From positions 1,183,636-1,247,635 of the forward strand of contig CANLVN010000001.1 of the NCBI GenBank assembly GCA_947494705.1: DNA of 64,000 nucleotides, written 5' to 3'. Positions 42,502-50,904 of the stretch are shown here, in pieces (the first letter of the stretch is position 1; each line of letters begins with the position of its first letter). A program made the position numbers and the translations under genes. This stretch comes from an uncultured Erythrobacter sp. GTDB lineage: Bacteria; Pseudomonadota; Alphaproteobacteria; Sphingomonadales; Sphingomonadaceae. The notes beneath the pieces are model-generated. The model saw only the letters and a list, made by a program, of their open reading frames with translations. It ran no database searches and had not been told where the DNA came from.

Positions 42502-43713
42502 ATGGCGAGCGTTTATGTGGCTGAAAAACCCGATCACGTTCCATCCGAGCGGGTGGTGGACGTCGACATCTACGCTCCGCCGGGACAGGCCGAAAATTAC
42601 CATGACGCCTGGGCAAAGGTTCAGGCCGATAATCCGCCATTGGTCTGGACGCCGCAAAACGAGGGCCACTGGATTGCGCTTGGCGGAGATGTCCTCGCCG
42701 AAGTGCAATCCGACTGGGAGCGTTTTTCCAATCGCGTGATCGTACTGCCCAAATCGATCGGGGAGTTGCATGGATTGATCCCGACCACGATCGATCCGCC
42801 TGAGCATCGGCCCTATCGCAAGCTCCTCAACGAAAATCTCAAACCCTCGGCCGTGCGGGGTCTTCAAGGCCGGGTGCGCGAGGTAGCAATCGACCTGATC
42901 GAAAGTTTCCGCGCCGACGGCCACTGTAACTTCACTGAAGAATACGCCCGGATTTTCCCAATCCGCATTTTCTTGGCGATGGTGGATTTGCCGGAAAGCG
43001 ATGCCCCAAAGATTCGTCTCTGGGCGGAAAGCATGACCCGGCCCGAGCCGGAGATTCCCTTCGACGAAGCGCGCCAGGCATTCTTCGATTATCTTGATCC
43101 GATCATTCGCTCCAGGCGCGAAAAGCCGGCAGAGGATATGCTGTCGGCCATGCTGAGCGCCGATATGGGCGGGCGCCGCCTAGATCATGAAGAAGCGCTC
43201 GCGCTTTCCACGCAGGTCCTGATCGCTGGCGTGGACACGGTCGTCAATTTCCTCGGTTTCGTCATGCTGGAACTGGCTCGTAATCCCGAAGCTCGCGATG
43301 CATTGCGCGAAAATCCGGGCGGGATGCTGGCGGCAACCAACGAGCTGTTTCGCCGCTTTGGGTTGGTCACCATTGCTCGTGAAGTCCGTGAGGATATCGA
43401 GTTCCACGGCATGTCTCTGAAAAAAGGCGAGATGGTGGCTATCCCGACCGTGATTCACGGGATCGACCCCAGCTCGAACCCTGAACCTGAGGTGCTCGAC
43501 TTCAAGCGCTCCCGCTCACGCCACTCCACCTTCGGTTCCGGACCGCACATGTGCCCCGGACAGGAACTGGCACGCAGTGAGGTCGCGATCACCCTGGAAG
43601 AATGGCTGCAACGCATCCCGGATTTCGAAGTCGCACCAGACAGTGACCTGACCTGTCGACCAGGCATTGTCGGCAGCATTAATCGGCTCTGCCTTCAATG
43701 GAGCACGAAATGA
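42502..43713 (+). CDS. cytochrome P450, CYP101-like
   Basis: 403 aa P450 that by eye aligns along nearly its whole length with P450cam (CYP101A1). I-helix AGVDTVVNF (242-250, compare GGLDTVVNF in P450cam), K-helix ELFR (281-284), heme loop FGSGPHMCPGQ with Cys351, and the IPDFEVAPDSD tail. At the position of P450cam Tyr96, which binds camphor's ketone, this protein has His90 (GELHGLIPTT), like CYP101B-type enzymes. Camphor is therefore unlikely as substrate; norisoprenoids such as ionones are a reasonable guess. The ferredoxin and reductase are not adjacent. The GFA gene starts in its stop codon. Confidence 0.9.
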   Translation: MASVYVAEKPDHVPSERVVDVDIYAPPGQAENYHDAWAKVQADNPPLVWTPQNEGHWIALGGDVLAEVQSDWERFSNRVIVLPKSIGELHGLIPTTIDPPEHRPYRKLLNENLKPSAVRGLQGRVREVAIDLIESFRADGHCNFTEEYARIFPIRIFLAMVDLPESDAPKIRLWAESMTRPEPEIPFDEARQAFFDYLDPIIRSRREKPAEDMLSAMLSADMGGRRLDHEEALALSTQVLIAGVDTVVNFLGFVMLELARNPEARDALRENPGGMLAATNELFRRFGLVTIAREVREDIEFHGMSLKKGEMVAIPTVIHGIDPSSNPEPEVLDFKRSRSRHSTFGSGPHMCPGQELARSEVAITLEEWLQRIPDFEVAPDSDLTCRPGIVGSINRLCLQWSTK

Positions 43714-44135
43714 CCGAAGCCACGAGACAAGGCGGCTGCTTGTGCGGATCGGTGCGCTATGAAAGCTCTTGGCCACCCGATCTGCTGCTGACCTGTGCGT
43801 GCAGCAATTGCCAGAAACAATCGGGCGGTGCGGTTTCCGTGGTTGCGGGCGTCGCGCGCGATGCACTGCAATGTTCCGGCGAACTCAAGACCTTCGTCGA
43901 CCAAAGCGCGAGCGGTAACGCAGTCTATCGCCAGTTCTGTCCGGAATGCGGTTCGCCGGTTCTGACCGATACCGATGCTGCGCGCGAAGGTGGAGTGATC
44001 TTCTTCAAGGCAGGCACACTGGACGAAACGCACGATCTGGTTCCGACGGTGCACTGCTGGGCTGGCAGTGGGCAAGGTTGGCTGGCCTACCCCGGTGGCG
44101 ATCTGGTGATGCAAAAACAGGAAGGACTGGCCTGA
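43710..44135 (+). CDS. GFA-family (glutathione-dependent formaldehyde-activating enzyme-like) protein
   Basis: 141 aa zinc-binding protein. The GFA/CENP-V metal site is visible as GGCLCGSVRYE (Cys10, Cys12), CACSNCQKQSGG (Cys29, Cys31, Cys34), and QFCPECGSP further on. Most members have no proven enzymatic function, so the product name should not be taken as activity. The ATG at 43710 overlaps the P450 stop (ATGA); the next gene overlaps its stop (TGATG). It is thus in the middle of a coupled P450/GFA/SnoaL unit. Confidence 0.87.
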   Translation: MTEATRQGGCLCGSVRYESSWPPDLLLTCACSNCQKQSGGAVSVVAGVARDALQCSGELKTFVDQSASGNAVYRQFCPECGSPVLTDTDAAREGGVIFFKAGTLDETHDLVPTVHCWAGSGQGWLAYPGGDLVMQKQEGLA

Positions 44136-44662
44136 TGGCTCAATTCGATCTCGAAAAGGAAGTGCGCGATCTTGCCGCCCGGCGCGACATAAACGCAGCA
44201 GTGCAGAATTACATGCGTGGTCTCGACCGGCTCGACCGCGATTTGCTGCGCAGCGCATTTCATGACGATGCCTTTGTCGATGCCGGCCTGTCTGCCGGAC
44301 CACCCGATCCCTACTGCGATTTCTGCATCGAAGTCCTCAGCGGCTTTGGTGCAAGCCATCATTTGCTTGGGCAGGTCCGGATCGAAATGACCGGAGCGGA
44401 CACCGCCAGCGGCGAATGCTATTTCCAGGCATGGCACGAAGCGAAGGACGAGGACGGGAGCCCCCGGGACCTGTTCATCTCAGGACGCTATATCGACGAA
44501 TACGCCCGCCGAAATGGCGAGTGGAGGATCGCCAAACGGCGACTGATCACCGACTGGGTCACCGACGACCCGGCAAACCATGATTTTTTTGCGCAGCCCG
44601 GGATCCACAGAGGTGCCCGACGTGGCGAAGACTTCAGCCAGATGCGCGACTGGCCAATCTGA
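44135..44662 (+). CDS. SnoaL-like (NTF2-fold) protein
   Basis: 175 aa member of the SnoaL-like_4-type NTF2 group. N-terminal helix AVQNYMRGLDRLDRDLLRSAF, FHDDAFVDAG strand, SHHLLGQVRIEM with paired His, GECYFQAWHEAKDED, and a C-terminal GEWRIAKRRLITDW. This group is found next to Rieske oxygenase alpha subunits, and the beta subunits of such oxygenases have the same fold, so it may act as a companion protein to the alpha subunit encoded 22 bp downstream (inference). The start overlaps the GFA stop. Confidence 0.8.
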   Translation: MAQFDLEKEVRDLAARRDINAAVQNYMRGLDRLDRDLLRSAFHDDAFVDAGLSAGPPDPYCDFCIEVLSGFGASHHLLGQVRIEMTGADTASGECYFQAWHEAKDEDGSPRDLFISGRYIDEYARRNGEWRIAKRRLITDWVTDDPANHDFFAQPGIHRGARRGEDFSQMRDWPI

Positions 44663-44684
44663 AAATTGAAACGGAGCAAGTACG

Positions 44685-46034
44685 ATGAATGTTGAATCCC
44701 ATACATCTCGCTATTCGCCGGAGTTCGATCAACCGGTTCGCGGAGATACGATCACAGCGGATCGCTACATCACCAAAGAGTGGATGGAGCTGGAAGAGAA
44801 AAACCTCTGGCCCAAGGTGTGGCATCTGGGGGCAGTGCTGGCCGAGTTCGAGGAACCGGGCGACATCGTGCGCCACAATTTCGGCAAGGAATCTGTCTTC
44901 ATGGTGATGCAGGAGGACCGCTCGATAAAGGCGTTCTATAACACCTGCCCGCACCGCGGAAACCGGCTGGTCCTCGGAGACGTTGCCAGCGTTCCGAAGA
45001 TTGTCTGCGGCTACCATGGATGGGGCTTCGACTATGACGGCACATTGACGTCGGTGCAGGACCCGGACGACTTCGAGGGTGGCAATCCTTGCGGCAAGGT
45101 CAAGCTGACCGAAGTGCGTTGCGACACCTGGGGACCGTTCGTGTGGTGGTGCATGGATGACGACGTGAAGCCGCTGCACGAATGGCTCGATCCCTATCCC
45201 GAGCGGCTCAAGAATTACGGGCTAGAGAACTGGGTCCGGGTTATCAATCTTTCGGCAGAAGCAGACTTCAACTGGAAGATCATCCGTGACAATTTCAACG
45301 AAAGCTACCACCTGCCCACGATCCACCCGGAGCTGGCGACCTTCATCAATGACGGTCTTCCGACAACTCTGTTCGAAATGTACCCTTCGGGCCACAACGC
45401 CATGTGGATGATTGGACACCAGGCAACCACGCGGGCGGACTATCACTCTGCCGAAGTTCCCGCGCCGCTCGACGATATTGCGCGCGCCTGGGGAATCGAA
45501 CCGGAAGACTACAACGGACGCACTGGCGATATCCGCCAGGCCGTGATCGATGCCAAAAGAAAGCTCGGACCGGAACGCGGATATACGAACTATCCCGACA
45601 TGACCGACCAGCAGCTGGTCGATTATTTCCACTGTACCATGTTCCCGAACGTGACGCTCACCATGTCGCCCGAACAGTGCCAGATCCTCCGCACCGAGCC
45701 GCACCCGACCGACCCGGAAAAATGCATCTTCCAGCACTGGTGCCTCTATCCGCCGGTGGAAGGCATGAAGGAGGTGGAGACACCCATCGGTCCTGCCCCG
45801 CTTAAGCACGATGCGAAGCAATATCACACACGCTATGGGGATGGCGAAACGCTGGGCTTCGTCGCGGATCAGGACCTCTCGATCGGCACGAGTCAGCAGC
45901 AGGGCCTCAACTCGCGCGGCTTCAAAGGCTGCATCCTCCCGAAACAGGAAAAGCGGGTGCAGCGCTTCCATGAGTTGCTGAACGACATGGTGCTAGGCGA
46001 ACCGACGCCCAAGGCTCCGCCGATTGGCGAGTAG
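44685..46034 (+). CDS. Rieske oxygenase alpha subunit
   Basis: 449 aa oxygenase with Cys88-x-His90 (NTCPHRG), Cys108-xx-His111 (VCGYHGWGFD), and catalytic site DNFNESYHLPTIHPE (His209, His214) with bridging-position Glu206. It matches the paralogue at 37158 at most key positions. It lies between two SnoaL-like genes (44135 and 46047), with a gap of 12 bp to the latter. The C-terminus is TPKAPPIGE. Reaction probably hydroxylation or demethylation; electrons may come from the ferredoxin at 24808. Confidence 0.9.
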   Translation: MNVESHTSRYSPEFDQPVRGDTITADRYITKEWMELEEKNLWPKVWHLGAVLAEFEEPGDIVRHNFGKESVFMVMQEDRSIKAFYNTCPHRGNRLVLGDVASVPKIVCGYHGWGFDYDGTLTSVQDPDDFEGGNPCGKVKLTEVRCDTWGPFVWWCMDDDVKPLHEWLDPYPERLKNYGLENWVRVINLSAEADFNWKIIRDNFNESYHLPTIHPELATFINDGLPTTLFEMYPSGHNAMWMIGHQATTRADYHSAEVPAPLDDIARAWGIEPEDYNGRTGDIRQAVIDAKRKLGPERGYTNYPDMTDQQLVDYFHCTMFPNVTLTMSPEQCQILRTEPHPTDPEKCIFQHWCLYPPVEGMKEVETPIGPAPLKHDAKQYHTRYGDGETLGFVADQDLSIGTSQQQGLNSRGFKGCILPKQEKRVQRFHELLNDMVLGEPTPKAPPIGE

Positions 46035-46046
46035 GAGCATCGATAT

Positions 46047-46460
46047 ATGAGCCAGATGCCAGAGGAAGTTCGGCAAGAGGTCAAAAACCTCATGACCGAA
46101 TATTCGCATCATCTTGACGACATGGAGGATGCGGAAAAGGTCGTCGCGCTCTTCACGCCGGATGCCGCGGTGGATTTTTCCGCCGTCGGCTTCCCGGTGA
46201 TGAATGGCGAAGACGAGATCCGTGCTTTCTACGCCGGATTGCTCCCCGCGATGCAGGCGCAATTCCACGACATGGCCAATTTCCGCCCGGCATCCTGGGA
46301 TGGCGAGATCGCGATTGCGGAGACTTATGTCATAGGAATGGGCCAGCCAAAGGATGGCGATCTCATCCATGTGCACGTCAAATACCGCTGGGAATGCGTC
46401 GAGACCGAGAGCGGATGGAAATGCCGCCGCTTCTCCCTGATGCCCCTGATGCCCGCCTGA
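46047..46460 (+). CDS. SnoaL-like (NTF2-fold) protein, first of a tandem pair
   Basis: 137 aa protein with the region ALFTPDAAVDFSAVGFPVMNG, NFRPASWDGEIAIAETYVIG and a C-terminal GWKCRRFSLMPLMP. The next protein shares FRPASWDG, the YVIGMG segment and a C-x-KCR-x-PMMP-like ending, so the two are tandem duplicates. It follows the Rieske alpha subunit by 12 bp. Its own reaction is unknown; the fold allows isomerase, dehydratase or small-subunit roles. Confidence 0.8.
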   Translation: MSQMPEEVRQEVKNLMTEYSHHLDDMEDAEKVVALFTPDAAVDFSAVGFPVMNGEDEIRAFYAGLLPAMQAQFHDMANFRPASWDGEIAIAETYVIGMGQPKDGDLIHVHVKYRWECVETESGWKCRRFSLMPLMPA

Positions 46461-46490
46461 TTGGCGCGAATGAATTCGAAGGACACCCCA

Positions 46491-46937
46491 ATGACGAATA
46501 TGCCCGAAGATGTGCGGACCGCCCTCGAGCGCCTGATGATAGACTATTGCTACGCTGTCGACGGACTGAAAGACGTCCAGCCGTTGCTCGACATCTTTAC
46601 CGACGACGCCCTCGCCGACTTCACCGCAATCGGTTTGCCGATGATGAACGGAAAGGGTGACATAAAGGCTTTCTTCGACGGCGTTTTCGAGGGGATGAGC
46701 CACCACTTCCACTTCATCTCGAACTTTCGACCCGCTTCATGGGACGGCACCGAAGGCGCGATGGATGCCTATGTCATCGGCATGGGACGCGCCAAGGACG
46801 GGAACACCGTCGAGGTCCAGGTCAAGTATCGCATGGTTTGCCTGCAGCAGGATGGCGCGTGGAAGTGCCGCCATTACACGATCACGCCCATGATGCCGCT
46901 GCCCGGTTCGCTGGACGAAATCCACGGCGAGGATTGA
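46491..46937 (+). CDS. SnoaL-like (NTF2-fold) protein, second of a tandem pair
   Basis: 148 aa protein, tandem paralogue of the gene at 46047: FRPASWDG, DAYVIGMGRAKDGN and AWKCRHYTITPMMP are conserved. The ATG at 46491 has AAGGA seven bases upstream, better than the ATG at 46470 or the TTG at 46461. It closes the unit; an 8-bp hairpin follows and the downstream SDR genes run the other way. Loss or change of catalytic residues between the two copies cannot be judged without family alignment. Confidence 0.78.
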   Translation: MTNMPEDVRTALERLMIDYCYAVDGLKDVQPLLDIFTDDALADFTAIGLPMMNGKGDIKAFFDGVFEGMSHHFHFISNFRPASWDGTEGAMDAYVIGMGRAKDGNTVEVQVKYRMVCLQQDGAWKCRHYTITPMMPLPGSLDEIHGED

Positions 46938-46961
46938 TCCGGAGGAGATGGCTCTCCGGAT
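46937..46961. terminator. hairpin between convergent SnoaL-like and SDR genes
   Basis: ATCCGGAG (46937-46944) and CTCCGGAT (46954-46961) form a perfect 8-bp stem with a 9-nt loop, beginning at the last base of the SnoaL-like gene. The downstream SDR gene ends at 46978 on the other strand. There is no long T tract. Confidence 0.45.
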
Positions 46962-46977
46962 ATGATTTCGTCCAAGC

Positions 46978-47757
46978 TCAGACCTGGCTGAAGCCACCGT
47001 CGATAACGAGTTCGTCGCAGGTCATGAAACTTGCCGCGTCCGAGCACAGGAATACGACCCCGCCTCCCATTTCATCCGGTCGGCCCATGCGGCCGATTGG
47101 GTGACGTGCCGCAGTGCCTGCGATTGCAGTTTCGGCATCGGGCACCGCGCCAAGATCGACATAGCGCTGGAAGATGGATTCAAGCATCGGCGTTTCCACG
47201 CCGCCCGGATGCAAGCTGTTCACCCGGATGTTGTATCCCAAGGCGGCGAACTCGGCTCCCAGGCACTTGCTGAGCATCTTCACGGCCGCCTTGCTGGTGC
47301 AATAGGCGGCGTTGAAAGCCGCGCCGCGAAGGCCGCCGACGCTGGAGAAATTCACGACGCTGGCCCCGCCCTTTCTGGCCTTGCCGCCAGCCTGTAGCAT
47401 TGGCAGCAAGGTTTGGACGCCAATCACGACGCTATCGACATTCACGGCATTGACGCGGTGAAACTCGCTTAGCGGCGTGTCTTCCATCTTCGTGACGATC
47501 GAAATTCCCGCGTTGTTCACCAACGCGTCGAGGCGACCGTATTCCTTTTCCACGAACTCGGCGAGCTTCGACCAGTCATCGGGGCTGGTCACGTCGTGGC
47601 GGAAATAATGATCTGCGCCGCCATGGTCGCCGTCTTCGCCCAGATCGGTGGCGATCACCGTGGCATTGGCCGCCTTCATCGCCTTCACGATTTCTCGGCC
47701 AATCCCGCCGGTAGCGCCTGTGACAAGTGCCACGACATTATCCAGTGCAATAGTCAT
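46978..47757 (-). CDS. SDR family oxidoreductase
   Basis: 259 aa SDR with TGATGGIG (13-20), NNAG (81-84), catalytic Ser138/139 and YCTSK (Tyr152, Lys156). It ends VIDGGFSQV. Its start overlaps the stop of the SDR at 47754 by 4 bp. Third of three tandem, overlapping SDR genes transcribed leftward. The Asp after the second strand (ATDLGED) suggests NAD preference. Sequential or stereospecific alcohol oxidations may explain the trio. Confidence 0.88.
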   Translation of the reverse strand: MTIALDNVVALVTGATGGIGREIVKAMKAANATVIATDLGEDGDHGGADHYFRHDVTSPDDWSKLAEFVEKEYGRLDALVNNAGISIVTKMEDTPLSEFHRVNAVNVDSVVIGVQTLLPMLQAGGKARKGGASVVNFSSVGGLRGAAFNAAYCTSKAAVKMLSKCLGAEFAALGYNIRVNSLHPGGVETPMLESIFQRYVDLGAVPDAETAIAGTAARHPIGRMGRPDEMGGGVVFLCSDAASFMTCDELVIDGGFSQV

Positions 47758-48572
47758 ACAGCCGTATATCCTCCATCAACCACTATCTCTGCCCCGGTCA
47801 TGTAACTGCTGTCCTGCGAAGCGAGGAAGAAAGCGGCGCTGGCGATCTCCTCGGGCTGAGCGAGCCGTCCGATCGGGGTATTGCCGGACACCATGGCTAC
47901 GAGGTCCTCCGCCTTTTCCGCTGCGCCACTGTCGACCCAGCGCTGGAAGCCTGCGTTCAGGAGCGGCGTAAAAACGAAACCGGGGTGAAGCGAATTCGCG
48001 CGGATCGGCATTTGCTTGGTGGCGAACTCGGCAGCGATCCCTTTTGTAAACATGCGCACCGCGCCCTTGCTGGCGTTGTAAGCCGAGACCTCGCTCATGC
48101 CCACAAGGCCCATGATCGAGCTGACATTGATGATGCTGGAGCCGCCCTTAACCTCGCTGCCGCTTTCCGCCATCAGTGGGACGAGGTGTTTGGTGCCCAG
48201 GAACACGCCGTCGACGTTGATCGACATGATCCGCCGCCAGTCTTCCATCGCAAGAGATTCGACCGCACCCGTCAGGTCAGTCCCTGCATTGTTGACCAGG
48301 ATGTGGCACTTCCCGTGCTTGTCGCGGACGTGGTTGCTCACCCTCTCCCAGTCGCTTTCCTGCGTCACGTCGGCGCGCAGGTAGTCAGCGCTGTTGCCCA
48401 GCCGCTCCAGCACCGATTTCGCTTCTGCGCTGTCTTCCGCATCGAGATCAGTGAGAACGACTTGCGCCCCTTCCGCCACGAAGCGCTCCACCGTTGCCAA
48501 TCCAATGCCGCGCAGCCCGCCGGAAACGACAGCGACGCGGCCTTCGAGCCGTCGTTCGCCCAGACCGCTCAT
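47754..48572 (-). CDS. SDR family oxidoreductase
   Basis: 272 aa SDR with SGGLRGIG (17-24), NNAG (94-97), catalytic Ser151/152 and YNASK (Tyr165, Lys169); it ends VVDGGYTAV. Ser replaces the usual Thr at the first glycine-loop position. The TDLDAED sequence after the second strand favours NAD. It overlaps both neighbours in the tandem set by 4 bp (stop of the SDR at 48569 and start of the one at 46978), so the three are translationally coupled. Confidence 0.88.
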   Translation of the reverse strand: MSGLGERRLEGRVAVVSGGLRGIGLATVERFVAEGAQVVLTDLDAEDSAEAKSVLERLGNSADYLRADVTQESDWERVSNHVRDKHGKCHILVNNAGTDLTGAVESLAMEDWRRIMSINVDGVFLGTKHLVPLMAESGSEVKGGSSIINVSSIMGLVGMSEVSAYNASKGAVRMFTKGIAAEFATKQMPIRANSLHPGFVFTPLLNAGFQRWVDSGAAEKAEDLVAMVSGNTPIGRLAQPEEIASAAFFLASQDSSYMTGAEIVVDGGYTAV

Positions 48573-49351
48573 ACACCCATCATGCCTGCGGTGGTGGCTC
48601 CGTCGATAACGATCTCGGCGCCCGATATGAAACTCGCCTCATCGGACCCGAGATAGGCAACCAGTGCGGCGATCTCGTCGACATTACCCATCCGCTTTAG
48701 CGGAGCCATGCCTTCATAGATCGCGCGTGTGGCGTCTGCATCACCGGACTGTTCGATGATGTTGCGGATCATCGAAGTCTCGACCACGCCGGGCAGGATT
48801 GCATTGACGCGGATCTTGTAGCCCTGATTGCCGCAGTGGATTGCCGCCGATTTCGCCAGCGCGACGATTGCCGCTTTCGTTACCGAATAGGACACATAGT
48901 TGCCCATCGCGCGGTGGGCGTTCATCGAACTGTTGATGACGACAGAACCGGTGGCGCCGCCGGGGTTATCCTTCATCATGCGGATCGCATGCTGAACGGT
49001 CAGCATCGCGCCCGTCTGGTTCACCCCTACGATCGCGTTCCAGTTCTCCACGGTGACATCTTCAACGCTGGCATCGCCGTGCTCGGTTCCGGCATTAGCG
49101 AACGCGATATCGAGACGGCCATGCTCGGACGTCAATCGCTCCGTCACCTCGGCCCAGCCATCGGCATCGTCCACCGCATGCTTGATAAAGGTGGCGCCTG
49201 TTGCCTCGCAGATATCCTTTGCCGCCGCTTCGTTGCGGCCGGTAAAAACGACCTGTGCGCCCTCGCTAGCAAGCCGTTCAACTGTGCCAGCGCCAATTCC
49301 GCTGGTTCCGCCCGTGACGAGCGCAACCTTGCCATCCAGCCTCTTTGCCAA
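48569..49351 (-). CDS. SDR family oxidoreductase
   Basis: 260 aa SDR with TGGTSGIG (13-20), ANAG (85-88), catalytic Ser141/142 and YSVTK (Tyr155, Lys159). The preferred start is the TTG at 49351, which follows GGGAGAGACGGA and gives the usual MAKRLDGKVALVTGG; an ATG 30 bases upstream has no ribosome site. Arg after the second strand (FTGRNEAA) favours NADP, unlike the other two tandem members. It leads the three-gene SDR unit and is divergent from the Rieske oxygenase at 49489. Confidence 0.86.
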   Translation of the reverse strand: MAKRLDGKVALVTGGTSGIGAGTVERLASEGAQVVFTGRNEAAAKDICEATGATFIKHAVDDADGWAEVTERLTSEHGRLDIAFANAGTEHGDASVEDVTVENWNAIVGVNQTGAMLTVQHAIRMMKDNPGGATGSVVINSSMNAHRAMGNYVSYSVTKAAIVALAKSAAIHCGNQGYKIRVNAILPGVVETSMIRNIIEQSGDADATRAIYEGMAPLKRMGNVDEIAALVAYLGSDEASFISGAEIVIDGATTAGMMGV

Positions 49352-49488
49352 TCCGTCTCTCCCTGCAGTTATTTTCAGCAAACTGGCTGAGTTTGCCGGA
49401 GGTGTAACCTATGCTTTCGGCAAGGTGACTTAGCGGTCGATTTGGCCCAAATTCAAAATAGAAAAGCACTGCGAGAGGAATTTCCAAA

Positions 49489-50904
49489 ATGGCCGACAGG
49501 GATCCTGAGATCAAACCGGGTGAAGACCGCAGCGAAGGCATCAGCTGGAACGAGCTGGTCAGCAACGATTCCAAGCCCGCACCGGAATGTCTGCTCGAAG
49601 AGGCATATGAATATCGCGGATCGGAGGCGATCCCAGCCGATCGCTATACCAGCGAGGAATTCGCCCGGCTCGAGCGTGAGAAGATGTGGCCCTATGTGTG
49701 GCAGTTCGCAGCGCGTGAGGAAGACCTGCCGGAACCCGGCGACTTCGTCGTCTACGAGATGGCTGGCCGGTCATACCTCGTCGTGCGGCAGGACGATGGT
49801 TCGGTCCGTGCCATGCACAATGTCTGTTTGCACCGAGGGCGCAAGTTGCGGACCGAAGACGGTTCAGCCGAACATTTCACCTGCCCCTTTCACGCTTTTT
49901 CCTGGAACACGGATGGCAGTTTCCGTGAAGCGCCCTGCCAATGGGACTTCCCGCATCTGAAGGACAAGAAGATGGACCTGCCCGACGCCGAAGTGGCGCA
50001 CTGGCAGGGTTACATTTTCATCCGCGAGGAAAGCGGCGGCCCCAGCCTCGAGGAATTTCTCGCTCCGCTGCCCGATCATTTCAAGCGCTGGCGGCATGAG
50101 GAATGCGTCACCGTGATGCGCGTTGCCAAGGAAGTGCCGGCCAACTGGAAGGTGACCATGGAAGCCTTCATGGAGAGCTGGCACACGATCGTCACGCACC
50201 CTCAGCTGCTGCCCTTCACCGGCGATTGCAACGCCGCCTATCGCATCTGGGGCGATCACGTGAACGTGAACCTGGTGCCCTTCGGCGTGATGAGCCCGCA
50301 TATCCAGGAGAGCCAGGGCGAACAGTGGATCGTTGACGAGTTCATCAAGTATAACGGTCGCTCTTCCGACAATTACGATCCCGATGGCGATCCGATGGCG
50401 ATCGAGGTTCCGGAAGGCAAGACGGCGCGCGAGGCACTCGGCGACAAGATGCGCGAGGTCTATACGGAGCAGGCCGGTTACAGCCTGATGCATGCGACCG
50501 ATTCAGAGGTCCTGGACGCGCTCGTCTACAACGTCTTCCCGAATTTCGCGCCCTGGGGCGGCTTCATGCCCAACATCGTCTACCGCTGGTTCCCCGGTAA
50601 GACACCTGACACCTGCGTGATGGAAGTGCGCATCCTTGCCCGCATAAAGAAGGGCGAGCCCAAGCCACGCGGAGCGGATGAAATCTATCTCACTCTCGAC
50701 CAGAAATGGACCGAAGCCTCCGCACTTGGGGGCCTTGGCGACGTCTTCGAGCAGGACATGGACAACCTGCCTTACGTGCAGGATGGGCTTCACGCCTCGA
50801 AGAACGGCGAAGTGCAACTGGGCAATTACCAAGAAATTCGCATCCGCCAGTTCCAGGATACGATGATGAAATATCTGGATGGGAATCTCGGAGGCGCCAA
50901 ATGA
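49489..50904 (+). CDS. Rieske oxygenase alpha subunit
   Basis: 471 aa oxygenase with Cys113-x-His115 (NVCLHRG) and Cys132-xx-His135 (CPFHAFSWN). The iron site is MEAFMESWHTIVTHP (His232, His237) with Glu229 at the bridging position. This is a more distant member than the pair at 37158 and 44685: Trp replaces Tyr before the first iron His. Its stop overlaps the start of the ThuA-like gene (ATGA). The AGAGGAATTTCCAAA leader supports the start. Divergent from the SDR trio. Confidence 0.88.
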   Translation: MADRDPEIKPGEDRSEGISWNELVSNDSKPAPECLLEEAYEYRGSEAIPADRYTSEEFARLEREKMWPYVWQFAAREEDLPEPGDFVVYEMAGRSYLVVRQDDGSVRAMHNVCLHRGRKLRTEDGSAEHFTCPFHAFSWNTDGSFREAPCQWDFPHLKDKKMDLPDAEVAHWQGYIFIREESGGPSLEEFLAPLPDHFKRWRHEECVTVMRVAKEVPANWKVTMEAFMESWHTIVTHPQLLPFTGDCNAAYRIWGDHVNVNLVPFGVMSPHIQESQGEQWIVDEFIKYNGRSSDNYDPDGDPMAIEVPEGKTAREALGDKMREVYTEQAGYSLMHATDSEVLDALVYNVFPNFAPWGGFMPNIVYRWFPGKTPDTCVMEVRILARIKKGEPKPRGADEIYLTLDQKWTEASALGGLGDVFEQDMDNLPYVQDGLHASKNGEVQLGNYQEIRIRQFQDTMMKYLDGNLGGAK

